Source: Photobacterium rosenbergii
GTDB taxonomy: Bacteria; Pseudomonadota; Gammaproteobacteria; Enterobacterales; Vibrionaceae
NCBI RefSeq assembly: GCF_003026455.1
Contig: NZ_PYMB01000002.1
Location: forward strand, 344,856-408,855
Direction of reading: 5' to 3'
Length of the DNA: 64,000 nt
Shown here: in pieces, positions 20,141 through 28,305 of the stretch
Layout of the letters: the number at the start of each line of letters is the position of its first letter
Numbering within the stretch: the stretch's first letter is position 1
Notes under the pieces: generated by a model
Seen by the model: only the letters and a program-made list of their open reading frames with translations
The model's database searches: none
What the model was told of the DNA's origin: nothing
Translations under genes and position numbers: made by a program

Positions 20141-20563
20141 TTAATTGCCAATAGCAAAATGTTTCGGTGAGCTATTTTCAATTTGGATCATATTTAATCG
20201 AACAACGTGATCAAAAAAATCACTTTTCCAAAATTGACATAGCTGATGGATACTAGCGTTACCAATGACATTTAAGGCCGTTTCGTTGGTAATTGTTGAT
20301 AACCTTTTCAGTGATTGGCTAGCTAGGCAAACCTCTGCAATATAGGCACTTTCTTCAATTTGCTGATAGCCGATAACAGTATAAACATGCTCGTCTTTGG
20401 TTTTGAAAGCATTATAAGTTGTTGTGTCCGGACAGAACTTGCCGAATAAGTGATTTTGTTCGATATCAAAAACAAAATCTTTAATTTTCCTGTTTGTCAT
20501 AATGTGATTTCTAGCTAACAACGTAAGTGTGAATACGGTGCCTAAAACAATAACATAAGCCAT
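20141..20563 (-). CDS. Hypothetical protein with N-terminal membrane anchor
   Basis: 140 residues from an ATG with GAGG 4 bases upstream. Residues 1-18 (MAYVIVLGTVFTLTLLARN) form a single hydrophobic segment, probably an anchor. The rest is soluble, contains three Cys and has no motif I recognise. The gene is AT-rich like the following intergenic region. It lies 47 bp upstream of the MgtE-type gene on the same strand and may be co-transcribed with it. Confidence 0.55.
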   Translation of the reverse strand: MAYVIVLGTVFTLTLLARNHIMTNRKIKDFVFDIEQNHLFGKFCPDTTTYNAFKTKDEHVYTVIGYQQIEESAYIAEVCLASQSLKRLSTITNETALNVIGNASIHQLCQFWKSDFFDHVVRLNMIQIENSSPKHFAIGN

Positions 20564-21004
20564 GGGACCTCAAATTTATTGAAAACAGATAATAATCAAA
20601 GAAATTAAAAATAAAAAAAAGACAAATAAAATAGAAGCGAAATTTGTGCATCTGCAAAAAAATCACTTTTAATCGATATTTTGTATCGTTGTCTATCGGA
20701 CTGATGTCGATAATGCTAAGTGGAATAATTTCAAAGTGAAGGAAATTGAGATATTCAAAATTGAATATCACTGTTTGTTAGAAGTGGTTTTGATTGTTTA
20801 TTTTGCCGTTTTGATAACTTTACTTTCCCTTTGAAATATTATGTAACACTTGTCGGTTTTTTTGCTTGTTGACTCTCGTGTCATTCGAGACTTTATCATG
20901 ATCACCGAAATTTGAGAGGTAACTACCTCGCCATAAAGTAAGTGGCTATTTGTACCCCCCAAATCAGCTTGCTTTAATTACATTGCGATTTAGAGAGACT
21001 AACA
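20564..21004. other. AT-rich intergenic region with promoter for the eRF1-like gene
   Basis: A divergent region of about 440 bp. A candidate sigma-70 promoter reads TTGACT, 17 bp, TTTATC (about 20874-20902), giving a leader of roughly 100 nt. The leader holds a small hairpin, GAGG-TAACTA-CCTC near 20918, and a run of six C near 20956. I find no credible gene or known riboswitch in it. Confidence 0.4.
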
Positions 21005-22090
21005 ATGAAGAACAATATCCAAGATATTTTTGATGTTCTGAATAACTACATTAGTACTAGAAAAGCTCAGGATTCAGACATGCTATCTCTGTATATCAAT
21101 ATTGATATGAAGAACCCAGCTAACCACAAAGAGCGTCCTGCTTGGCTTATCGAAGTTAGAAACCAGCTTAGCGAGCTAGCTGAGAAATACGGTGATGATA
21201 TTCTCACTGAAATCGACTCGGAACTAACTTGGAAAGCTGTCGAAAACCGGATTATCGACAAGGTCGAGTCTTTGGACTTGAAAGGGCGTTCTATTGCAAT
21301 TTTCACCGACTTTGAAGAAGACTTTGTGGTGCAGTTGCCATTGCCTGTGCAGACCAAGGCATACTACGGTATCCCACAGGTAAAGCAGCTACTCTCTCTT
21401 CTTCATCGTTACGGAAAGTATCTCGTTATCCTTTTCTCTGAGACTGAGCATCGGATTCTCTCTGTTGATTTGCCGGCAGAGTTGGAAGAGGGAGTATTGG
21501 AGTCAGGTATTGATGCCGGTGTCTTCCTAAGGCCAGGTGGCCGTAAGGCACGTACTCAGGCTTCCGAAAGACGAGCACTTGATGCCGAGCGCCGTGTGAT
21601 CCGTGAGGCTGCCGAAGAGATCAATGCATATTTCTTGGAAACCAGTGAATTCGATCGCATTGTATTTGGCGGTAATTTGAAGATTGCTAACAGTGTTAGC
21701 CATGCATTGCACCACACTGTATCGGATAAGGTTGTTTCTATTGAGCCTATCCCGTTCGAAGCGACTCATAGCCAGATCCTAGAAACGGTGAAGATGATTG
21801 CTGAGGAATACGAGTCGTTGGAAGACGTGTATAAAATGAAGCAACTTATCATTCGCCGCGAAACATGCGGAAGGGCGGCAGTGGGTAAAGAGGCCGTTCT
21901 CGAAGCGCTGTCTTTGGGTCAGGTAAAAACGCTATATATTCCGTACCCGATCGAAAGTGATGAGTTTGACCCGTTACTGATCAAAGGGGTGCAGGCTGGT
22001 GCTGATATCGAGCTTGTCCATGGGGAAGCGGCGCAAACGTTGAATTACTTAGGTGGAGCAGGCGCCACTTTGTATTACACATTCGACTAA
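21005..22090 (+). CDS. Bacterial eRF1-like (baeRF/Vms1-like release factor) family protein
   Basis: 361 residues. The central part (about 135-275) resembles the middle domain of archaeal/eukaryotic release factor eRF1: KYLVILFSETEHRILSVDLP leads to a loop RPGGRKARTQAS and a long charged helix ERRALDAERRVIREAAEEIN, matching the shape of the GGQ loop and following helix in eRF1. Here the motif is G178-G179-R180. The C-terminal part (about 285-361) looks like an L7Ae/eRF1 domain 3 fold, ending GGAGATLYYTFD. Bacterial families of this kind are proposed to hydrolyse peptidyl-tRNA on stalled ribosomes; that role is inferred. It has an AGAGAG ribosome-binding site. Confidence 0.7.
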   Translation: MKNNIQDIFDVLNNYISTRKAQDSDMLSLYINIDMKNPANHKERPAWLIEVRNQLSELAEKYGDDILTEIDSELTWKAVENRIIDKVESLDLKGRSIAIFTDFEEDFVVQLPLPVQTKAYYGIPQVKQLLSLLHRYGKYLVILFSETEHRILSVDLPAELEEGVLESGIDAGVFLRPGGRKARTQASERRALDAERRVIREAAEEINAYFLETSEFDRIVFGGNLKIANSVSHALHHTVSDKVVSIEPIPFEATHSQILETVKMIAEEYESLEDVYKMKQLIIRRETCGRAAVGKEAVLEALSLGQVKTLYIPYPIESDEFDPLLIKGVQAGADIELVHGEAAQTLNYLGGAGATLYYTFD

Positions 22091-22190
22091 GTATCGGCTT
22101 TAGTTGTTAACTTCATATTGATTTATATTGTTTGAAATAAGGGTAGCCACATTAGACCCATTTAGCGGTTTATTGTGGCTATTATTTAAA

Positions 22191-22580
22191 ATGTCAAAAG
22201 ATTATTACAAGGCTTGTATCTCGTCTTTAACAGAAGAAGAGCTTTCTGCAATCATTTCTCTATATGCATTGGAATATCACCAAGGCGAAGCTGCTTATGT
22301 GGTTGATGAGAATATAGGTGTCTGGTTATCTGATTTAAACTTTGAAGAATTACCTTGCTATAAAAATACACTGGGTATCTACACGATCGAAGAGTCTGTG
22401 TTAAAGGCATTGATAAGCAAAGGTCTGTTGACGGCAAGAGAAACGGGCACCAGTGATAAAGGCTCATGTGGTCAGCTGTTTTCCAGTTATCAAATTATCC
22501 CAAAAGCAAAATCAAAAATTCGTTCTTGGCTGGCACTACATGAAGTCAAATTGCCGATATTGGTTGATTATAACTATTAA
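22191..22580 (+). CDS. Hypothetical small cytosolic protein
   Basis: About 129 residues from the ATG at 22191 (MSKDYYKACISSLTEEELSA). An in-frame TTG at 22128 would add 21 hydrophobic residues and has no ribosome-binding site; the ATG also has only a weak one. No signal, membrane segment or known motif is visible. A central ETGTSDKGSCGQLFSSY segment precedes a basic C-terminal helix. It lies between the eRF1-like and CDF-like genes, all on the same strand. Confidence 0.45.
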   Translation: MSKDYYKACISSLTEEELSAIISLYALEYHQGEAAYVVDENIGVWLSDLNFEELPCYKNTLGIYTIEESVLKALISKGLLTARETGTSDKGSCGQLFSSYQIIPKAKSKIRSWLALHEVKLPILVDYNY

Positions 22581-22609
22581 TGCCTAACAGGCTTAAGGCA
22601 TAGATTCAT

Positions 22610-23509
22610 ATGCAGGAACAAAGATTAATTATCATATCCATTGCAGTGACCTTCTTCTTTTCTGTGTTTGGTATTGTATGGGGAATATTGGCTGACTCCA
22701 GCATGATCACCTTTGATGGTACTTATTCCCTGATCAGCGTCGGCCTCAGCGGCCTATCTCTTATTGTTTTAAAGCTAGTTGCACAATCATCGGAATCGGT
22801 TAATTCTAAGTTTCCGTTCGGCAAAGCCCATTTCGAGCCCATGCTGATAGTGTTCAAGTCGCTTACCTTGATAGGAATGTGTGCCTACTCATCGGCAGGC
22901 GCAGTATCGGACATTATATCGGGGGGCGCACCAGTTGATCCCGGCCCCGCTATTTTATATGCCGGTATCAGCACAGTTGGCTGTGCAATTATTGCCTTCT
23001 TGTTGAGGGAGCGAAATAGGCAAATAGGCTCTGCTATTTTAGAGGCTGAGAAGAACCAATGGGTAGGCGACTTGCTGCTCAGCCTTGGTGTGCTGGCAGG
23101 ATTTACTGCAGCACTCTTGCTGAAAAATACCCAATGGGGCGTGTTTGTCGATTATGCCGACCCGGTGATGGTACTGGTTGCCTCAAACCTGTTTATCTTT
23201 TTGCCGCTGAAAAGCATGCTGGCCGCCGGTAAGGAAATGATGCTGGTGAAAACCAACAACGAACTCCGAATTCCGATAGAGATTGTTGCCGCCGAGTATG
23301 CACAAAGACTCAATGCCACCTACAAGTTGAGGATGGTCTCAATAGGCAGGGAGCTGAACATTGAACTCAACTTTATAATGCCACCTAATGATGCGCTTAC
23401 TGTTAAAGATATGGACACGATTCGCAGTGATATTGCTAAGGTTGCTGACACGCTCAAGAGCAAGCATTGGATTAATGTTAGCTTTACATCTGATCCTGCT
23501 TGGGCTTAG
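22610..23509 (+). CDS. CDF-like cation transporter with unusual metal-site residues
   Basis: 299 residues with about six membrane helices and a cytosolic C-terminal domain (about 215-299, ending with a ferredoxin-like beta/alpha pattern), the architecture of cation diffusion facilitators. The family landmark FPFGKAHFEP is at residues 68-77. By eye, the transport-site residues of TM2 (usually HxxxD or DxxxD) are Tyr39 and Ser43, and in TM5 (HxxxD) are Gln150 and Asp154. Only one of four ligands is therefore kept. It may move another ion, or none. A terminator follows. Confidence 0.75.
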   Translation: MQEQRLIIISIAVTFFFSVFGIVWGILADSSMITFDGTYSLISVGLSGLSLIVLKLVAQSSESVNSKFPFGKAHFEPMLIVFKSLTLIGMCAYSSAGAVSDIISGGAPVDPGPAILYAGISTVGCAIIAFLLRERNRQIGSAILEAEKNQWVGDLLLSLGVLAGFTAALLLKNTQWGVFVDYADPVMVLVASNLFIFLPLKSMLAAGKEMMLVKTNNELRIPIEIVAAEYAQRLNATYKLRMVSIGRELNIELNFIMPPNDALTVKDMDTIRSDIAKVADTLKSKHWINVSFTSDPAWA

Positions 23510-23566
23510 CAACGTGATTTGGTACATAGTTGCTACTGGGTAGTGGATAGCCTTTAATACAATTGA

Positions 23567-23591
23567 CCAGCATGATAAGTGCTGGTTTTTT
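23567..23591 (+). terminator. Terminator after the CDF-like gene
   Basis: The stem CCAGCA-TGATAAG-TGCTGG is followed by six T, about 60 bp after the stop codon. Confidence 0.85.
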
Positions 23592-23949
23592 CTTTGGTTT
23601 TTGCATTCAATTAAGTTCATATTTCATATTCAATGCCTTTTCAAAACCGAGTTGGCGTAAGTCGAAATGAGGTTAGGCGGCAGCGTAAAATTGTGAGCAA
23701 ACGGGAATTTTTGGGTTTGTTTGCTTGGTTTTTAAACAGCAAAATAACATTTCCGTAGCAATGGAATTAGATAAATCGACCCAGATCACGCTAACTGGTA
23801 GGAGCTTTCTCTGCCGTATGGCGATACTCTCCATTTTATGAGCTGTAGATCACGCTAAATTGCATGATGAAATAAAATATTTAACAATAGGGTTACAATG
23901 TGATTATTATACTGACGAAGCATTAACCAATCATACAGGGAGTTTTTTA
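23592..23949 (+). other. Upstream region of the alanine symporter gene
   Basis: About 360 bp without a gene. It holds a perfect 12-base direct repeat, AGATCACGCTAA, at 23783-23794 and 23847-23858 (64 bp apart), which could be a regulator site. I looked for the glycine riboswitch that often precedes such genes and did not find its conserved core. Confidence 0.35.
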
Positions 23950-25491
23950 ATGCAGTCGTTAGTAGATTTTCTTAATGGAATAATTTGGAGCCCGGTGCTG
24001 ATTTATCTGTGCCTGGGCGCAGGTCTGTTTTACTCCATTACCACTCGTTTTGTTCAGCTTCGTCACTTCCGTGAAATGTGGCGCCTACTGTTATCCGGTA
24101 AAAGTTCCGCTCAGGGTATTTCCTCTTTCCAGGCATTAGCCGTTTCCCTTTCTGGGCGTGTTGGTACAGGTAACATTGCAGGTGTTGCTGCGGCAATCGG
24201 CTTCGGTGGTCCTGGTGCGGTATTCTGGATGTGGGTTGTAGCTTTCCTTGGCGCGGCAACGGCATACAGCGAGTCGGCTCTGGCTCAGATTTACAAAGAA
24301 GAAGATGAAGACGGTCAGTTCCGTGGTGGTCCAGCTTACTACATCGAAAAAGCGATGGGCCAGAAGTGGTACGCGTGGATCTTCGCGATTGCGACCATCT
24401 TTGCCTGTGGTGTGCTTCTTCCTGGTGTCCAGTCAAACAGTATCGGTAACGCGGTTGAAGCAGCATTTGGCCCTGGTCAGATGATTGAAACCACTATTGG
24501 TACAATCAGCCTAGCGAAAATTGTAACCGGTACTTTCGTTTCAATTATCCTAGCCTTCATCATCTTCGGTGGTGTTAAGCGTATTGCGAGCTTCACTCAG
24601 GTTGTTGTTCCATTCATGGCGCTAGCCTACATCGTTATTGCTTTCATTATCATCCTACTTAATATCAACATGGTGCCAAGCATCTTCATGATGATTGTCG
24701 GTGATGCCTTCACGCCAATGGCAGGTGTTGGTGCTGCAATTGGTTGGGGTGTGAAACGTGGTGTTTACTCTAACGAAGCGGGTCAGGGTACAGGTCCTCA
24801 CGCTGCAGCGGCTGCTGATGTACAGCACCCGGCGCAACAGGGTCTGGTACAGTCTTTCTCAATCTACATCGATACACTGCTAGTTTGTTCTGCTACTGCG
24901 TTCATGATTCTTATCACTGGTGCTTACAACGTACACGGTGGTGCAGAAGGTGCGTTCTTGGTCCAGAACCTAGCGGCAGACATTGGCGCTAACGGCCCAG
25001 TCTTTACCCAGATGGCGATTGAAAGCGCAATGCCTGGTATCGGTAAACCGTTCATTGCCTTTGCACTGTTCTTCTTTGCCTTTACTACCATCCTTGCTTA
25101 CTACTACATTGCAGAAACCAACATTGCTTACATCCGCCGTACAGTGAAAGTCCCGGGTATGATGTTCGTGCTGAAAGTCATCCTAACGGTTGCTGTGTTC
25201 TACGGAACAGTGAAGACAGCCAACCTTGCTTGGGCGATGGGTGATGTGGGTGTTGGCCTGATGGCATGGCTGAACATTGTGGGTATCTTGATCATCTTCT
25301 TCCTATCGAAGCCAGCACTCAAAGCGCTGAAAGATTACGAAGAACAGCAGAAAGCTGGCGTGACAGAATTTACATTCGACCCTGTTAAGCTTGGTATCAA
25401 GAATGCTGATTTCTGGGAGAAGAAATTCCACGGTAAAGTATCTTCAGAGCAAACTGATGGAGATGCAGAGCCAGTGAAGACAACGGTTTAA
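23950..25491 (+). CDS. Sodium/alanine (glycine) symporter, AGCS family
   Basis: 513 residues from the ATG at 23950, which has GGGAG upstream; an in-frame ATG 90 bases earlier lacks a site. It is a polytopic inner-membrane Na+:amino-acid symporter (AlsT/AgcS) with about 10-11 helices. Family hallmarks are SLSGRVGTGNIAGVAAAIGF near residue 73, GPGAVFWMWVVAFLGAAT, and AIGWGVKRGVYSNEAGQGTG near 270. The C-terminal tail of about 60 residues is charged and cytosolic. It is monocistronic, with its own terminator. Substrate is D/L-alanine or glycine by family. Confidence 0.9.
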   Translation: MQSLVDFLNGIIWSPVLIYLCLGAGLFYSITTRFVQLRHFREMWRLLLSGKSSAQGISSFQALAVSLSGRVGTGNIAGVAAAIGFGGPGAVFWMWVVAFLGAATAYSESALAQIYKEEDEDGQFRGGPAYYIEKAMGQKWYAWIFAIATIFACGVLLPGVQSNSIGNAVEAAFGPGQMIETTIGTISLAKIVTGTFVSIILAFIIFGGVKRIASFTQVVVPFMALAYIVIAFIIILLNINMVPSIFMMIVGDAFTPMAGVGAAIGWGVKRGVYSNEAGQGTGPHAAAAADVQHPAQQGLVQSFSIYIDTLLVCSATAFMILITGAYNVHGGAEGAFLVQNLAADIGANGPVFTQMAIESAMPGIGKPFIAFALFFFAFTTILAYYYIAETNIAYIRRTVKVPGMMFVLKVILTVAVFYGTVKTANLAWAMGDVGVGLMAWLNIVGILIIFFLSKPALKALKDYEEQQKAGVTEFTFDPVKLGIKNADFWEKKFHGKVSSEQTDGDAEPVKTTV

Positions 25492-25529
25492 CCGGCGCAT
25501 TTTCTCGAACTCAAAAATCTTAGTTAACG

Positions 25530-25567
25530 AAGGGCCATTGGGTATTACCCAGTGGCCCTTTTCTTTT
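25530..25567 (+). terminator. Terminator after the alanine symporter gene
   Basis: AAGGGCCATTGGGT pairs with ACCCAGTGGCCCTT (one mismatch), followed by TTCTTTT, about 40 bp after the stop. Confidence 0.9.
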
Positions 25568-25805
25568 CATCTAGTTACCAAGAAAGTTGTGAGCCAGTAT
25601 GGGATACCTGATGAGGTATACAGAAATAATTGCTGGCACAATAATACCAAGCGTCAGAAGCTAACGTAACGACCTGCCATTTTGATGACATTATCTAATA
25701 TAAGTGATTGAAAAATAGTGGTGTCAGGTGCCTGTCGTGTTGGTGTCGTTCTTTATTACCGTGAAGAATAGTACGGTTGATTCAAACAGCAGAAAGGATT
25801 CTACG
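25568..25805 (+). other. Upstream region of the XRE-2TM gene
   Basis: About 240 bp without a convincing gene. It holds a perfect inverted repeat ATACCT-GATG-AGGTAT at 25604-25619, a possible operator. An in-frame start at 25728 would add 26 residues to the next protein but has no ribosome-binding site. Confidence 0.3.
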
Positions 25806-26291
25806 ATGATTGTCAGAAAGCTAAGGCTACAGCGAGGTTGGTCTCAGGAACATCTCTCCGAATTATCCGGTTTGAGTGTCCGGACTATCCAGCGTATCGA
25901 AAGGGGCCATAAGGCTGGGTTGGAATCGCTAAAATCATTGGCTGCTGTGTTTGAGATATCAGTTACCGATCTTCAGGGAGAGCCAACGATGAACGAGCAA
26001 ACACACATAAGCGAAAATACACAAATCACCCAAGACGAAATGAAAGTTATCGAACAGGTCAGGGAGATAAAAGGGTTTTACTCCCACTTGATCACCTATG
26101 TATTGGTGATTGCCATGCTGTTCGTGATTAACTTTCTGACCGACCCGAGCTATATCTGGGCTTGGTGGCCTGCAATGGGGTGGGGGATAGGGATACTGTC
26201 ACATGGCTTGAGCGCTTTCGAGGTATTCAACTTCTTTGGTGCTGAGTGGGAGAAACGTCAGATAGAGAAACGGCTAGGTCGAAAGCTATAG
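25806..26291 (+). CDS. XRE-type HTH fused to a 2TM domain
   Basis: 161 residues from an ATG with AAGGA 8 bases upstream. Residues 1-57 are an XRE/Cro HTH (MIVRKLRLQRGWSQEHLSEL, recognition helix LSVRTIQRIERG). After a polar linker, residues about 85-161 form a 2TM domain: two hydrophobic helices (LITYVLVIAMLFVINFL and AMGWGIGILSHGLSAFEVF) with a conserved Trp-rich turn, then a basic tail. This predicts a membrane-tethered DNA-binding protein. Targets are unknown; the upstream palindrome may be autoregulatory (inference). Confidence 0.8.
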   Translation: MIVRKLRLQRGWSQEHLSELSGLSVRTIQRIERGHKAGLESLKSLAAVFEISVTDLQGEPTMNEQTHISENTQITQDEMKVIEQVREIKGFYSHLITYVLVIAMLFVINFLTDPSYIWAWWPAMGWGIGILSHGLSAFEVFNFFGAEWEKRQIEKRLGRKL

Positions 26292-26320
26292 TTGCCGGTT
26301 GATGTCCGTTACAGGTATTA

Positions 26321-26350
26321 AAAGAGGCTGTTGGAAATCAGCCTCTTTTT
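26321..26350 (+). terminator. Terminator after the XRE-2TM gene
   Basis: AGAGGCTG-TTGGAAAT-CAGCCTCT is followed by a T-run. It lies in the convergent gap before the cytochrome b561 gene. Confidence 0.88.
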
Positions 26351-26370
26351 CTTTAAGTAAGGTACGAACC

Positions 26371-26940
26371 TCAGTGATGTGTCGCTGAGTGCTGGGTACC
26401 TTTTTCCTTTTTGATACGAATCATACGGGTCAGCGTAATATCTTTGTCAATAAAGTGGTGCTTGAGCGCGCCTGCCACATGCAGGGCCAAGGTGATCATA
26501 ACAACTCTTGAAGCATAGAAATGCAGGTTCTTGCCGAGGATATTGAGCCACTCGGTCTTTTCCCCGCCAGCAATCAGTTCGAATGAGAAAAAGGCAACGG
26601 GGTGGCCGCCACCGACACTCATAATAATGCCGGATATAGGCATCAAAAGGGTGCTAACGAGCAAGGTATAGTGAACCAGTGTGGCTGCTTTCTCCTGCCA
26701 TGCCGGGCCTTTAGTTGCGCTTTGGATTGGTCCTTCTTTCAATCGCCAAATTACCCTTAACAAGGCAACAACCAGTACCGCTACCCCGAAAGACTTGTGT
26801 AGACCAAGTAATTCAAACTTTTCAGGGCTACGGGGTAGGTCGACCAAGTAAAAGCCTATCGCAAAAGTAGCGATAAAACTGAGTCCGGTCATCCAGTGGA
26901 ACAGAATGGTTTGGGTAGATTGCGGTTGATTGCTTTTCAT
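26371..26940 (-). CDS. Cytochrome b561 (CybB type)
   Basis: A 189-residue inner-membrane di-haem cytochrome with four helices. Candidate haem ligands are His15 (LFHWMTG), His48 (LGLHKSFGV), a His in LVHYTLLVS on helix 3, and His in LALHVAGALKHHF on helix 4. In E. coli CybB transfers electrons from ubiquinol, with superoxide as one acceptor; that function is from the family. It has a His-rich C-terminal end (HSATHH). It is monocistronic. Confidence 0.88.
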   Translation of the reverse strand: MKSNQPQSTQTILFHWMTGLSFIATFAIGFYLVDLPRSPEKFELLGLHKSFGVAVLVVALLRVIWRLKEGPIQSATKGPAWQEKAATLVHYTLLVSTLLMPISGIIMSVGGGHPVAFFSFELIAGGEKTEWLNILGKNLHFYASRVVMITLALHVAGALKHHFIDKDITLTRMIRIKKEKGTQHSATHH

Positions 26941-27217
26941 CGGGGTAATCCTTTACTTGTTGAGCACTATATTTTGTATATGTTATGGAGGTGTACTGGC
27001 GGTAACCGGACACCGAATTGTATATATCCATTATTACTCGGTGGTTATTCAAGTTTTGTTAACCGAAAGTAAAGCTAGGTAAAGGGGGGTAATGAGGGGT
27101 AAATGAATGGATCAACGGCTAAGGGCAGGGTAATTCTTGTTTTGGAGTATGCCATTAGATAGAGGAGGTTATAATGTGATGAATGTAAAATCGGTAAAAA
27201 TAATCAAGTGAGAAACT

Positions 27218-27613
27218 ATGAGCATTAATGTGAAGTGGAGTGGGGACTGTCGTTTTAAGGTTACTACGGAAAACGGCTTTGGTTTTGATGTTGATGCCAC
27301 GAGTAAACAAGCACCCTGTCCAACAGAAGTTTTACTATCTGCATTAGGCTCTTGCAGTGCGACTGATGTGGTTTTGTTGCTTCAAGAACAAGGATTTGAA
27401 GTAGTAAGTTTAGAGAATAAAGTTACTTTTACATTAACGGAAACAGAACCTCGTTTATATAAAACGGCTAACCTTCATTTTGTTGTGGGTGGTAGTGGTT
27501 TTTCAGAATCTAATATATTACTAGCAGCTCAAGAAGCGGTCGCAAAGCATTGTCATGTATGTCTTATGTTGAGTCCTACAATAGAAATCACTTGTTCTGC
27601 GGAAGTCCGGTAA
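27218..27613 (+). CDS. OsmC family protein
   Basis: 131 residues with the OsmC/Ohr fold. The two family cysteines are visible in SALGSCSATDVV (near residue 47) and KHCHVCLML (near 112). OsmC/Ohr proteins reduce organic hydroperoxides through such a pair, but many small OsmC-like proteins have no proven peroxidase activity. The gene is visibly more AT-rich than its neighbours and is followed by a structured repeat and a long AT-rich stretch, so transfer is possible. Its GTGAG ribosome-binding site is moderate. Confidence 0.82.
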   Translation: MSINVKWSGDCRFKVTTENGFGFDVDATSKQAPCPTEVLLSALGSCSATDVVLLLQEQGFEVVSLENKVTFTLTETEPRLYKTANLHFVVGGSGFSESNILLAAQEAVAKHCHVCLMLSPTIEITCSAEVR

Positions 27614-27623
27614 AGTTTTATTA

Positions 27624-27672
27624 TAACGCTGCCGCGCGTAGCCAGTAATCAGGGCTAACAGAGGGGGCGTTA
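27624..27672. repeat. Imperfect two-stem inverted repeat just after osmC-like gene
   Basis: Outer arms TAACGC/GCGTTA enclose an inner stem GTAGCC/GGGCTAAC, giving a nested hairpin 10 bp after the stop codon. The TAAC...GTTA ends and position recall an integron attC site, but it is short and the core sites do not fit GTTRRRY. It could equally be a terminator without a T-run. Confidence 0.4.
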
Positions 27673-27781
27673 ACGATATTTTGATATGAATAATAGTTGA
27701 GTGAGTAAAAAAAGGCCCCAAGTGCAAAGGAGTAACACATGGGGCAAATCAGTCATTACAGTGACATACTTAGGAAAAGTG

Positions 27782-27874
27782 ATGGAAAATTACACTTGGC
27801 TTATTGACTTGCCAACAGATGAAGATAATAAAAACACCAATAATAGTGACTGGATGACACGGAGTCATAATTAA
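27782..27874 (+). CDS. Possible 30-residue small protein
   Basis: An ATG with AGGA 8 bases upstream opens a 30-codon frame (MENYTWLIDLPTDEDN and on to TRSHN). It overlaps a 22-codon frame from 27739 that has an even better AAAGGAG site. Neither has a known relative that I recognise, and no signal or membrane segment is present. It may be a chance frame. Confidence 0.2.
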   Translation: MENYTWLIDLPTDEDNKNTNNSDWMTRSHN

Positions 27875-28017
27875 ATAAAATTAACTATGAAATAACTTGG
27901 TGAAGTTAAACGCTCTTCAAATAAGTAATAAGCAAAACTGCAATGTAGGCAGTCTAATCTCTTGAACCATTCCAGAGTCAAGTGATAGAATAAATAAAAG
28001 TCCACTTTTTTGACAAT

Positions 28018-28044
28018 GTGAAAATTTCATCATGAAATTTACAC
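28018..28044. promoter_or_regulatory. 27-bp near-perfect palindrome, candidate operator
   Basis: GTGAAAATTTCAT-C-ATGAAATTTACAC has 12 of 13 paired positions and lies about 260 bp before the secreted protein gene. No T-run follows, so a protein-binding site is more likely than a terminator. Confidence 0.4.
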
Positions 28045-28305
28045 TTTGAAGTGTAAGTTGATGTTTTGTTTCGCAATCTAACCCTTAGATACTTTCAAGT
28101 TCAACCTTTGCCCGTTTAAACCCTGTTTCTGTACAGTTCCTGAAATATTTATCAACTCTACTATTCGTTTTAAATTTATATGGGTAGTTTAAGTTCACGA
28201 GACAGATAAACAATCACATTAAACATCATTAAAACTAAGGTTTTTAATAATCCATATTTATTAATTTCTTGGTTTTATTCCAAAAGATTTATATAGGTAA
28301 CTACC

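Larger units (their letters stand above)
27614..28305. other. Long AT-rich region between osmC-like gene and secreted protein gene
   Basis: About 690 bp with no standard gene. It contains an imperfect stem-loop element at 27624-27672, two overlapping tiny frames with good ribosome-binding sites (27739-27807, 22 residues; 27782-27874, 30 residues), and a 27-bp near-perfect palindrome at 28018-28044. Otherwise I see only AT-rich sequence. Confidence 0.4.

Noticed and set aside
23592-23949. Glycine riboswitch upstream of the alanine symporter
   Set aside because: Such genes often have one in Vibrionaceae, but I could not find the conserved CTCTCAGG-type core or the tandem aptamer pattern here.
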